Origin: UBA10348 sp002469915
GTDB taxonomy: Bacteria; Bacteroidota; Rhodothermia; Rhodothermales; UBA10348
NCBI GenBank assembly: GCA_029249345.1
Contig: JAQWHM010000015.1
Coordinates: 1-64,000 of the forward strand
Direction: 5' to 3'
Length of the DNA: 64,000 nt
The position numbers were made by a program, and so were the translations under genes. The notes under the pieces are model-generated. The model was not told the origin of the DNA. It made no database searches and was given only the letters and a program-made list of their open reading frames with translations. Every line of letters starts with the position of its first letter. Position 1 is the first letter of the stretch. Below are positions 40,929-49,101 of this stretch, piece after piece.

Positions 40929-42070
40929 ATGGCGCACTCCAAAAGGGCGTATTCTTTGTCTTTAATGGCTCCCATAGTTTCCAGGGCATTGATTAGACGG
41001 GCGTTGTTATCGAGCACCCAACTCATTTCACAACCATTTAATCCCAGTTCTAGAGCAATATCTGAGGTTTTTGCCACTAGAATGGCATCGAGACTTTTTC
41101 CTTGATGGGATTTCTTAACTCCCATAAGTGGCATTCGGATTTCTCGGATGATTCCGGAAGAGGCTAAGAAGAACAGTTTCAACAATCCTGTTGGGAGCAG
41201 CCGGCCGGATGGGATGGTCTTGAATGCATAATTCAAGTCTGGCAGGGATACCGCGAAGGCAACCGCCTCGCCTTTGTCTTCTACAATGATGACGAGACGA
41301 GGGTCAATGATCTGCTTCATTTCTTTCGCGAGTTGACTAAACTCAGCCTCCGTCATTGGAACGTGACCCCAGTTTTCGGACCAAGCGTCATTGTAGATAT
41401 CCATCAGCAACCGTGCTTCATCTTCGAATCGGGACATATCCAGATTGCGAAAGGAAAGGGTTGGCCACCTTTTCATTAGCAGATCCGTTCCTCGTCGAAG
41501 GCGGTCTACGTTATTCATGCGTGCGTGACCGTAGTAGGCCCACATCGTCATCACCTTTGAGAAGCCATAGTTTTCGAGATGATGTTGATAGTACTCGAAA
41601 TTGTAAGGCATAAGAATGGAGGGTTGGCGATCAAATCCACCTACCAATAGGCCAGCCGTATCATTCAAAGAAGGATTAGCCGGTCCACGCATTCCGCTCA
41701 GGCCTTGGGCTTTCAACCATTGTGCTGCCGCATCTAGCAATGCGCGGGAGGTTGCTTCATCATCAATCGTTTCAAAATACCCGAAAAAACCCACGCCATC
41801 GTCATACTTGGAAAGGTGCATGCCATTTTTAATAGCTGCAATACGTCCTACTACCTGGCCCGATGTGTCTCTTGCTAGAAACAACTGCATATCGCCATGG
41901 GCAAAAAAGGCGTTTTTTTTGGGATTTGTTTGAGTAGCCGTATCCATTCGCAAAGGAGGCACCCAAAAAGGTGCATCTTTGTAGAGCTTGTACGGAAACT
42001 GAATGAATGCCCGCTTATCACGCCAGCCATTGACGGGCGTTACCTCGGGGCTTGGAGCGGACTGTGACAT
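40925..42070 (-). CDS. GNAT-like acyltransferase; candidate bacterial ceramide synthase
   Basis: A 381-aa soluble protein with a GNAT-like fold and the signature FIQFPYKLYKDAPFWVPPLRM, then NAFFAHGDMQLFLARD and VVGRIAAI. This is the YghO-like family. From published work as I recall it, the Caulobacter ceramide synthase is a GNAT-type N-acyltransferase. Here the gene is the immediate neighbour of serine palmitoyltransferase, so N-acylation of a sphingoid base is a reasonable reading, but I could not compare the sequences directly. It overlaps the HAD gene by 4 nt. Confidence 0.7.
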   Translation of the reverse strand: MSQSAPSPEVTPVNGWRDKRAFIQFPYKLYKDAPFWVPPLRMDTATQTNPKKNAFFAHGDMQLFLARDTSGQVVGRIAAIKNGMHLSKYDDGVGFFGYFETIDDEATSRALLDAAAQWLKAQGLSGMRGPANPSLNDTAGLLVGGFDRQPSILMPYNFEYYQHHLENYGFSKVMTMWAYYGHARMNNVDRLRRGTDLLMKRWPTLSFRNLDMSRFEDEARLLMDIYNDAWSENWGHVPMTEAEFSQLAKEMKQIIDPRLVIIVEDKGEAVAFAVSLPDLNYAFKTIPSGRLLPTGLLKLFFLASSGIIREIRMPLMGVKKSHQGKSLDAILVAKTSDIALELGLNGCEMSWVLDNNARLINALETMGAIKDKEYALLECAI

Positions 42071-42106
42071 GTCGGGAATGATGGGTCTTCTATATGGAGA
42101 AGATAA

Positions 42107-43402
42107 TCAGCTCGCAGTACCATTTGTACCTAATACGCCATGCTTTTTGCCGACTTTTGCGAAAGCCGCCAGGATGAAGTCTAGATCTTCATTGGTATGG
42201 GTTGCCATATATGATGTCCTGAGCAACGACTGTCCTTTGGGCACAGCAGGAGGAACGACGGCATTCACAAAGACACCCTCATCCAGGAGGTCGTGCCACA
42301 TTTCCAGGCACGTTCTCATATTGTTGGCAACTACTGGAATGACTGGCGTCTGACTTGACCAAACATTGAATCCCAGCGATTTAAAACCTTCCCGCATATA
42401 GTCCGAGATTTCCCAAAGTCGATCGAGACGTTCAGGCTCTGCTTCAAGGATCTCCAGACATTTCAGTGTCGTGGCGACCGCAGATGGAGGCATAGATGCA
42501 CTGAAAATATGGGCTGAGGCCGTGTGCCGAATGTACTCAATGACATTTTTGGGACCGACCACAAATCCACCGAGCGATGCAAAGCTTTTCGAAAAGGTGC
42601 CTGTTGTTAGGTGAACACGATCGGCCAAATCGAAGTGTGCTGCGCTTCCGCGACCACCGGGGCCGATGACGCCAACAGCATGTGCATCATCGAGCATGAG
42701 CGCCGCTCCAAACTCTTCTGCCAATTCAACCAGTTCTGGTACCTGAGCGACTGCCCCACTCATGGAAAAAACACCGTCCGTCACGATGAATTTACCGGCG
42801 TCAGGAGATTCTGATGCCGCTCGTTCTAAGAGCTTTCGAAGGTGAGCCATATCATCATGACGGAACCGAACTGTTTCAGCCAGTGCTACTTTCGTTCCTG
42901 CAACAATGCATGCGTGATTGTCCTTGTCTGAGAAGATGATATCGCCTTTGCTTGCCAGCGACTCAATGACCCCCTGATTGGTCATATAGCCAGTAGAGAA
43001 CAGAACACAGGCGTCGGTGCCCATGAATCGAGCCAGACGTTCCTCTAGTTCAATATGTAAATCTAGCGTTCCATTCAGAAAGCGAGATCCAGTACAACCC
43101 GTACCGTAGTGCTCAATTGCGTCTTCGGCGGCCTTCTTTACCCGGGGATCAGAAAGTAATCCGAGATAATTGTTAGATCCGGCCATGATGATTTCGCGTC
43201 CTTGCATGATGGCTCTTGTGCCGTCATTCTTCTGGACTGGGCGAAAATAGGGATATAGGTTTGCTTCTTTGACCTGAGCAAAAATCCCATCTGGATCGAA
43301 ATAACGATCGCATTTGTTGAAAAGACTGGGCTTTCTTGGAGGGGGAGGTGCAATCGCAGCGGCAGCGAAAGTATCTCCGGATTTGGTGTACCTGTCAGAC
43401 AT
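42107..43402 (-). CDS. spt: Serine palmitoyltransferase
   Basis: PLP-dependent alpha-oxoamine synthase (431 aa) that condenses serine with a fatty acyl-CoA (or acyl-ACP) to 3-ketosphinganine. PLP lysine K272 sits in GTFSKSFASLGGF, D239 and H241 in LDDAHAVG, and the stacking H163 in DNHACI. The N-terminal extension (about 25 aa, Ala/Pro-rich) is variable. KBL, ALAS and BioF are relatives, but GTFSKSFASLGG and the neighbour GNAT gene favour the SPT branch. A CRP-type palindrome is 54 nt upstream of the start codon. Confidence 0.88.
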   Translation of the reverse strand: MSDRYTKSGDTFAAAAIAPPPPRKPSLFNKCDRYFDPDGIFAQVKEANLYPYFRPVQKNDGTRAIMQGREIIMAGSNNYLGLLSDPRVKKAAEDAIEHYGTGCTGSRFLNGTLDLHIELEERLARFMGTDACVLFSTGYMTNQGVIESLASKGDIIFSDKDNHACIVAGTKVALAETVRFRHDDMAHLRKLLERAASESPDAGKFIVTDGVFSMSGAVAQVPELVELAEEFGAALMLDDAHAVGVIGPGGRGSAAHFDLADRVHLTTGTFSKSFASLGGFVVGPKNVIEYIRHTASAHIFSASMPPSAVATTLKCLEILEAEPERLDRLWEISDYMREGFKSLGFNVWSSQTPVIPVVANNMRTCLEMWHDLLDEGVFVNAVVPPAVPKGQSLLRTSYMATHTNEDLDFILAAFAKVGKKHGVLGTNGTAS

Positions 43403-43455
43403 GTTGGACGCCCTATAAGCTGAGCTATTTCCCTGGTAACCGTACTCAAAAAGCG

Positions 43456-43475
43456 TGTGTGACTAGAGTCACACA
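43456..43475. promoter_or_regulatory. CRP/FNR-family operator candidate upstream of spt
   Basis: A 20-bp sequence, TGTGTGACTAGAGTCACACA, with 9-nt arms that are perfect inverted repeats around AG. Its core TGTGA-N6-TCACA equals the CRP consensus. It lies 54-73 nt upstream of the spt start codon and on the far side of the gap from the DUF5683 gene. The remainder of the 210-nt gap 43403-43612 shows no gene. The cognate regulator is not in the window. Confidence 0.7.
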
Positions 43476-43612
43476 TTCATCTCACGCACGGGCGGTTGTG
43501 GTCCGATACGAAGATACTGCGTCAAATAAGTGAGACGCGCGTGCCCTTGTACCGTCGTCTGGACATACAAAAAACGCCCGTAAATGCAGGGTTTTCCAAC
43601 GGGTTCCATCGT

Positions 43613-44248
43613 CTATCGCTTGGATAAACGACGATGTGCCCTGCGTTCCAGAGGAACGAGGGCTTGGAGGCGAAACCCGCCTGGTTGAGGGATAATCTGC
43701 ATATTCAGATCCTCCCCAACATCAAAATCCAATAAGTGCGCACTTACAAAAGCGTCCAGCATAGCCAGACTATATACTAAGCCGATACCAACGAAAGAAA
43801 AGTCACGCGACCGACGAAAATTATTTCGCTGGGTCTCAAGAGGTCGCGAAGAAATGGTCCCAAACTCTGCTTCAATCTTGTCATAGGAAGGCTTGAATGA
43901 CAATCTCGGGTTCTCTGTAATGAGTTCGGATTCTACCTGCTCTTGAAATGCTTTGTACTGGAAGGCTTCTTTATAGAGCTTGTAATCGCTGTGGTTTGCC
44001 ATCGCGGAATACACTAGCCCCCCCAGCGCTCCGTAAACGAAGGGAAGCTTGACATATTGCTTGTTATAGACCTGACCCCAGCCAGGAATGGCTGCGGCGC
44101 GCCATAGCGCGCCGCGTGGAGAATGTTCGAGTTCCTTAGCGTCGGGAAGTAGGTCTCCCGAAAGCTGTTGTGCTTGAGCAATGGATGCCACCGATACGAT
44201 GAGAGCGGCTACCACAAGGGAAGTGCGTAGAAGAAGACCTGTCCTCAT
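43613..44248 (-). CDS. DUF5683 protein following parAB
   Basis: A 211-aa membrane protein with a signal peptide (ending near AQAQ), then WRAAAIPGWGQVYNKQYVKLPFVYGALGGLVYSAM, which is the DUF5683 hallmark, and a second membrane segment near residues 145-165. DUF5683 genes follow parA and parB in many FCB genomes; no function is established. It starts 12 nt after parB. A perfect 9-bp GC hairpin lies inside the frame at 44094-44115. Confidence 0.85.
   Translation of the reverse strand: MRTGLLLRTSLVVAALIVSVASIAQAQQLSGDLLPDAKELEHSPRGALWRAAAIPGWGQVYNKQYVKLPFVYGALGGLVYSAMANHSDYKLYKEAFQYKAFQEQVESELITENPRLSFKPSYDKIEAEFGTISSRPLETQRNNFRRSRDFSFVGIGLVYSLAMLDAFVSAHLLDFDVGEDLNMQIIPQPGGFRLQALVPLERRAHRRLSKR
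44094..44115. repeat. Perfect 9-bp hairpin inside the DUF5683 gene
   Basis: GCGGCGCGC (44094-44102) pairs perfectly with GCGCGCCGC (44107-44115), with a CATA loop. It encodes about residues 45-52, near the start of the DUF5683 domain (RGALWRAA). Confidence 0.8.
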
Positions 44249-44260
44249 GACGGGTACCGG

Positions 44261-45199
44261 CTAGCGATCAAAAAACTCGGTGATACGCTCAAGGTCATCG
44301 TCTGAATAATACTCGAGTTCAATCTTTCCGCCCTTTCCATTTGAGGAGGGTTTGATAGCTACTTTTGTACCCAGCACATTACGAATTCGGTCCGAAAATC
44401 GTCCCAGTTCAATAGTCTCAGCACTCGCTTTTTTAACCGGGGTTGCTGCGACTGCCGCGGCCTTGATGGGTTTAAGTAATTCACGTACCCGTTTTTCTAC
44501 CTCTCGGACAGAAAGGTCACCAGCAACGATCTCCTCCAGAACCTGCCTCTGAATAGATTCGTCTTCAATGGCTAGCAATGCTCGCGCATGTCCCGAAGTA
44601 AGCACCCCATCTCGCAATCCCGCCTGAATCATCGGGGGCAGCTTCAGCAATCGCAAAAAGTTGGCAACCGTTGAGCGATTTTTCCCCACTTTAGTGGCTA
44701 CTTGATCTTGTGTCAAGGTACATTCGTCAATCAGTCGCTTGTAACCGAGCGCTACTTCAATAGGATTAAGTTGCTCTCGCTGTACGTTTTCTACCAGTGC
44801 CATTTCGAGCATGGCTTCGGTGTCTGCCTCTCGAATAAAAGCAGGAATTCGCGCTAAACCGACCATTTTGGCGGCTTTCAGCCGCCGTTCTCCAGAAATG
44901 AGCTCATATCGCCCTTTAAAGGACGACCGCACCGTGATCGGTTGAATGATGCCTAACTCACGAATTGATTCACTTAGTTCTCGAAGTGCTGCTTCGTCAA
45001 AATGTTCACGCGGCTGATACGGGTTGGGTGAGACTGCATTAATGTCTACTTCTGCGATGGAACCCGCTGTTCGGATCCGTTCATCGAAGTTATAGAGCTT
45101 AGTGGACTCAATTCCAGTAGCCGTGGAAGCTCCCGATTCGTCAACGTCGGGAAGCAGCGCCCCTAGACCGCGGCCAAGTGCTGATTTTTGTTTGGACAT
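44261..45199 (-). CDS. parB: Chromosome-partitioning protein ParB
   Basis: Binds parS sites and spreads by CTP-dependent clamping to segregate origins. The 312-aa protein has the N-terminal ParB/Srx box PYQPREHFDE, the arginine motif ELISGERRLKAAKM, a helix-turn-helix (LTQDQVATKVGKNRSTVANFLRLLKLP), and a C-terminal dimerisation domain ending ERITEFFDR. It is 11 nt after parA. No perfect parS site is visible in the window. Confidence 0.96.
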   Translation of the reverse strand: MSKQKSALGRGLGALLPDVDESGASTATGIESTKLYNFDERIRTAGSIAEVDINAVSPNPYQPREHFDEAALRELSESIRELGIIQPITVRSSFKGRYELISGERRLKAAKMVGLARIPAFIREADTEAMLEMALVENVQREQLNPIEVALGYKRLIDECTLTQDQVATKVGKNRSTVANFLRLLKLPPMIQAGLRDGVLTSGHARALLAIEDESIQRQVLEEIVAGDLSVREVEKRVRELLKPIKAAAVAATPVKKASAETIELGRFSDRIRNVLGTKVAIKPSSNGKGGKIELEYYSDDDLERITEFFDR

Positions 45200-45210
45200 G
45201 ATCGTTTGGG

Positions 45211-46023
45211 TTAATGCGACTCTTCGCTGGTAGAGTCAGCGGCGGCTTTGGCCAAATACGCGGAATTGGCATGTAGCACTTCTCGTGCAAGCCCAATATA
45301 GTTTCTTGAACCAGTACTCGTTGCATCGTACATCAAAACCGGTCGGCCAAAGCTTGGAGCTTCTGATAGCCTGACATTTCGTTGTACGATAGTTTGAAAA
45401 ACTTTTTCTCCGAAATAACGGCGAACCTCTGAGGCTACTTGATTAGCGAGCCTTAGACGAGAATCAAACATGGTAAGTACGACGCCCTCAATCTCCAGTG
45501 CCGGATTGAGATGTTGGCGGACCAGTTTAATGGTATTGAGCAGTTGGCCTAACCCTTCCAGTGCAAAATACTCGGCCTGAACGGGAATGAGTACTGAATC
45601 TGCTGCTGTGAGCGAATTCAGCGTTAGGAGTCCTAAAGATGGAGGGCAATCGATGATAATGAAGTCGTATCGATCTCGAATAGACTGAAGGGCACGTCTG
45701 AGCATATGCTCACGATCGATGACGTCCACCATTTCAATCTCTGCGCCAACCAGGTTGATGTGGCTTGGAATGAGGGACAGAAACGGTGTTTCTGTTTCGA
45801 GCACTGCATCTTCAGTTGCGATCGTACCTATCAGAATCTCATAGGTGGAAGCCGTCACCGTTTTAGGGTCAATGCCCACTCCAGACGTTCCGTTGGCTTG
45901 TGGATCGAAATCGATCAAAAGCGTGGGATGCTCCATGGCTGCTAGCGAGGCGGCCAAGTTCACTGCCGTCGTTGTTTTACCAACGCCACCTTTCTGGTTG
46001 GCTACAGCTATGATTTTACCCAT
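45211..46023 (-). CDS. parA: Chromosome-partitioning ATPase ParA (Soj)
   Basis: Deviant Walker ATPase of 270 aa that drives origin movement with ParB. The P-loop KGGVGKTT starts near residue 11 (MGKIIAVANQKGGVGKTT), DFDPQAN is the A' motif, and DCPPSLG is the switch region. Length is typical for the short chromosomal (Soj) form. It starts the parA-parB-DUF5683 block. The 210-nt gap 46024-46233 to the divergent helicase gene should hold promoters. Confidence 0.96.
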   Translation of the reverse strand: MGKIIAVANQKGGVGKTTTAVNLAASLAAMEHPTLLIDFDPQANGTSGVGIDPKTVTASTYEILIGTIATEDAVLETETPFLSLIPSHINLVGAEIEMVDVIDREHMLRRALQSIRDRYDFIIIDCPPSLGLLTLNSLTAADSVLIPVQAEYFALEGLGQLLNTIKLVRQHLNPALEIEGVVLTMFDSRLRLANQVASEVRRYFGEKVFQTIVQRNVRLSEAPSFGRPVLMYDATSTGSRNYIGLAREVLHANSAYLAKAAADSTSEESH

Positions 46024-46233
46024 GCGTGGATTGCAGGTGAGGTTACTCGGAATGAATCGATGCAGGCGATCGCTTGTCGCCCGAAGTCGGGGTCCTAGGA
46101 ATCTATGAAGACCACTCGTTTCATACTACCGAAGGGGGCTACAGGTTTTCCACAAAAAAAGGAAAGGTTGAATGGGGGATGAACCATTTGGGAGGAATAA
46201 GACGTTGATCTAGGGAGTTCAATCGAGTGTACT

Positions 46234-48300
46234 ATGGCCCGTCAATTCATCCTGCAAACCGATGATGATCCGACTCTGGATCAGATGCAGATTCCTTATG
46301 CTGAGGAGTTGAATGCACAACAATTGGATGTGGTTACTTTCGGGACGGGGGCCTCTTTAGTCGTTGCGGGTGCGGGGACGGGTAAAACGCGGACGTTGAT
46401 ATATCGCGTCGCCTACCTCGTGGAGTCCGGTGTGGCACCTGAGCAGATTGTACTTCTGACGTTTACGCGAAGGGCTGCGAATGAAATGTTGAACCGCGCA
46501 TCGGGTTTACTAGACGGAAGGTGCCGGCGAGTCCGTGGCGGAACGTTTCATGCATTTTGTCTCCGTATTCTGAAGCAGTACGCTTCCAAGTTGGGATTCC
46601 CCAATAACTTTACCATGCTCGATGCATCGGATTCTGCCGATGTGATCGATGTAGTCAAGACATCGTCGGGCGCTGAGTCCAAGGAAAAGCGATTCCCCAG
46701 AAAACGGACGATTCAATCTATCATTTCCTCGGCACGTAATAAGGGACGGTCCATTCAGGATGTGGTAGAAGTCAGTTATCCGCAGTTTGTTGATTTCACT
46801 CCACAGATAGAAACTATCTTTGAAGCCTATGAGACTTATAAAAAGGTGCATGGCCTCATGGATTACGATGACTTGCTACTCTACACCTTGAAACTCTTTT
46901 CTCAAGAGCCAGGTGTTCTTCGCGAAGTCGCCTCGCAGAACAGGCATGTCCTCGTGGATGAATTTCAGGACACGAATCGAGCGCAAGCGAAGCTGGTCAA
47001 GGCGTTTAGCAGTGTTTTTGGCAACGTCATGGCTGTGGGAGACGATGCGCAAAGCATCTACCGATTCCGAGGTGCCGATTTTCAAAACATTCTTTCCTTT
47101 CCGGATGAGTATGTCGGCACTCAGATTCTGCGGCTTGAACATAACTACCGCTCGACTCAACACATTCTCGATTTAGCGAATCACTTATTGGATTCGGCAA
47201 AACGTAAATACGAAAAAAGGCTCTTTACAGATCGTGCAGAGGGCGATTTACCGGCGCTGGTACCAGCGCCGGATGACCGATTTGAAAGCCGATTCGTATC
47301 CCAGATGATTTTGCAGTTCAGAGATCAGGGCATTCCGTTGACTGAGATGGCAGTCCTCTTCAGAAATGGGCACAATTCGTATGATCTTGAGGTCGAATTG
47401 AATAAGAAGAACATTCCCTTCGTCAAATTCGGAGGCTTAAAACTAGCGGAAGCTGCGCATGTTAAAGACATTCTTGCGCACTTAAAAGTGGTGGAGAACC
47501 CCCAAGACGCGATTGCGTGGAATCGTATTCTTCAATTACTAGAAGGAGTCGGTCCTAAGACAGCCGGACGCATCATTGATTGGGTAGAATCCAACGGTGG
47601 AGATCAATTTATACTTGAAGAACGTCCGTTTTCTGCCTCCTATATCGGTTCGCTGCGCGCTCTTTTTTCAACGTTGAGGGCAGTGAAGAAGGGAGAGGCT
47701 TCTTGCGCAGAGCAGTTAGAGATTATTTTGGAGTACTACGCTCCCATTCTTCGACGCGTGTATTACGAGGACTATCCCAAACGGGAGCAAGATTTGGAGC
47801 ACTTTGTGGGACTTTCCCATACGTTTACCGATAGAGGGAATATGTTGTCCTCTCTAGCATTGGATCCCATTGAGTTAACTGCGATTGATCAGCAGCCCGA
47901 GGCTGATGATGAGCCTCCATTGGTCCTTTCTACTATCCACTCAGCAAAAGGGCTGGAGTTCAAGGTAGTGTTTCTTATCCACGCGCTGGACGGCGTAATT
48001 CCTTCAGGATACTCAGTAGGTGATGCGGAAGCGGTGGAAGAGGAATTGAGATTGTTATATGTGGCTGTAACCCGCGCAGCTGATCAGCTTTTCATATCTT
48101 ATCCCATGGTTCAATTTCGGCAGTTTGATGGTCAGTATTTTGCCAATCCGAGTCGATTTTTGGCCAATATATCCTCAGATTTATTGGAGCCCTGTACGTT
48201 AGTGGAGCAGACTGAAAACGTGCTTCCAGCGTCAGATACCATTCAACAAATAGCCGATGGAAGCCCAAATGACGCGGGTACGGCCAATCTACCTTTCTAG
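46234..48300 (+). CDS. UvrD/PcrA-type DNA helicase
   Basis: Superfamily 1 ATP-dependent 3'-5' helicase of 688 aa. Motif I is VVAGAGTGKTRTL (K51), motif Ia LTFTRRAANEM, motif II VDEFQDTN, motif III GDDAQSIYRFRGAD, motif IV LEHNYRSTQ, and motifs V-VI VLSTIHSAKGLEFKVVF and LLYVAVTRAADQLF. The size and motifs fit the UvrD/PcrA/Rep group used in repair and replication restart; the branch is not resolved. A 22-bp perfect palindrome lies in the frame at 47251-47272. Confidence 0.93.
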   Translation: MARQFILQTDDDPTLDQMQIPYAEELNAQQLDVVTFGTGASLVVAGAGTGKTRTLIYRVAYLVESGVAPEQIVLLTFTRRAANEMLNRASGLLDGRCRRVRGGTFHAFCLRILKQYASKLGFPNNFTMLDASDSADVIDVVKTSSGAESKEKRFPRKRTIQSIISSARNKGRSIQDVVEVSYPQFVDFTPQIETIFEAYETYKKVHGLMDYDDLLLYTLKLFSQEPGVLREVASQNRHVLVDEFQDTNRAQAKLVKAFSSVFGNVMAVGDDAQSIYRFRGADFQNILSFPDEYVGTQILRLEHNYRSTQHILDLANHLLDSAKRKYEKRLFTDRAEGDLPALVPAPDDRFESRFVSQMILQFRDQGIPLTEMAVLFRNGHNSYDLEVELNKKNIPFVKFGGLKLAEAAHVKDILAHLKVVENPQDAIAWNRILQLLEGVGPKTAGRIIDWVESNGGDQFILEERPFSASYIGSLRALFSTLRAVKKGEASCAEQLEIILEYYAPILRRVYYEDYPKREQDLEHFVGLSHTFTDRGNMLSSLALDPIELTAIDQQPEADDEPPLVLSTIHSAKGLEFKVVFLIHALDGVIPSGYSVGDAEAVEEELRLLYVAVTRAADQLFISYPMVQFRQFDGQYFANPSRFLANISSDLLEPCTLVEQTENVLPASDTIQQIADGSPNDAGTANLPF
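47251..47272. repeat. Perfect 22-bp palindrome inside the helicase gene
   Basis: The left half CCGGCGCTGGT is the reverse complement of the right half ACCAGCGCCGG, with no spacer. It encodes about residues 340-347 (PALVPAPD) in the linker after motif IV. Confidence 0.85.
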
Positions 48301-48303
48301 AAA

Positions 48304-48816
48304 GTGACGGATTTAGGATACATAGCACCATTATCTCTTGGCGATGCTGAAGTCCCTGGACTGAGCATTCAGGAAATTGGTTTAAGGGAATTGGATTCTA
48401 TTCGTGGAATGAATCGTCTCATTTTCAAAGAAGAGCGCGTCATCAATTCTTTTGATCGGGAAGATCTCCTCATATTAGAGGCTCGACTACATGGTATTCC
48501 CGTCGGGTTTAAAATTGGTTATCGGGAGAACAGGTACACTTTTTATAGTGCGAAGGGTGGCGTTTTGCCGGAATACCGTAGAAAAGGGATCGCTCTGGCT
48601 TTGATGAATGAAATGGTCGAAGCCGTTGAAGAAAAGGGGTATCCTGTTTTTGCCTTCGATACGTTTCCCAATATGCATCCGGGAATGACTATTCTAGCGT
48701 TGGCCCAAGGATTCCGACTTGTGAAGGCTGATTTTAATACGCTTTACAAGGAGTATCGACTTCGGTTCGAAAGACGATTGATGGAACACGACGACCTTAA
48801 AAAAGCGCGTAGATAA
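48304..48816 (+). CDS. GNAT-family N-acetyltransferase
   Basis: Acetyl-CoA-dependent transferase of 170 aa with GNAT motif A YRRKGIALALMNEMVEAV and upstream strands FKIGYRENRYTFYSAKGGVLPE. The substrate is not predictable. The start is a GTG at 48304, 3 nt after the helicase stop, so it is likely to be cotranscribed. The last 20 nt overlap the convergent DUF5989-like gene. Confidence 0.85.
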   Translation: MTDLGYIAPLSLGDAEVPGLSIQEIGLRELDSIRGMNRLIFKEERVINSFDREDLLILEARLHGIPVGFKIGYRENRYTFYSAKGGVLPEYRRKGIALALMNEMVEAVEEKGYPVFAFDTFPNMHPGMTILALAQGFRLVKADFNTLYKEYRLRFERRLMEHDDLKKARR

Positions 48817-48955
48817 AGGGGGCAAGAGCAGACCCTTGCGTCAAGACAATCACTAAGCTGAGCAGTACGAGTACAATTACAATAGGCGCTAACCACAGTT
48901 TTTTGCGAATGCGCAGAAACTGCCAGAACTCAGATATGAAACGAGATTTTCCCAT
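48797..48955 (-). CDS. DUF5989-like small membrane protein
   Basis: A 52-residue protein from the ATG at 48955, shorter than usual gene-finding cut-offs. It reads MGKSRFISEFWQFLRIRKKL and then a hydrophobic helix with VIVLVLLSLVIVLTQGSALAPF and ends YALF. The EFW.FL..RKK.W and TQGSA.APFIY pattern matches the DUF5989 family as I know it, a tiny inner-membrane protein often near SAM or carbamoyltransferase clusters. Function is unknown. It is convergent with the GNAT gene and overlaps it by 20 nt. Confidence 0.8.
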   Translation of the reverse strand: MGKSRFISEFWQFLRIRKKLWLAPIVIVLVLLSLVIVLTQGSALAPFIYALF

Positions 48956-49101
48956 AATTAGCGTGCGGATTGCACGCTTAAGATAGGGATTGAATTGGAT
49001 TTATTGGAGACTCTTTGAAGAGCGTGTTTTCACGCAACTACTCCCATCTCATGTCGTAAGCCCTTTTCTCCATCTGAACAGGACTAAATCCAGGTCTATT
49101 T

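Noticed and set aside
43560..43612. Terminator of the parAB-DUF5683 operon
   Set aside because: A CCCGT/ACGGG pair followed by CGTTTTTT on the minus strand is possible, but the stem is only 5 bp with a loop of about 17 nt, so I do not list it as a feature.
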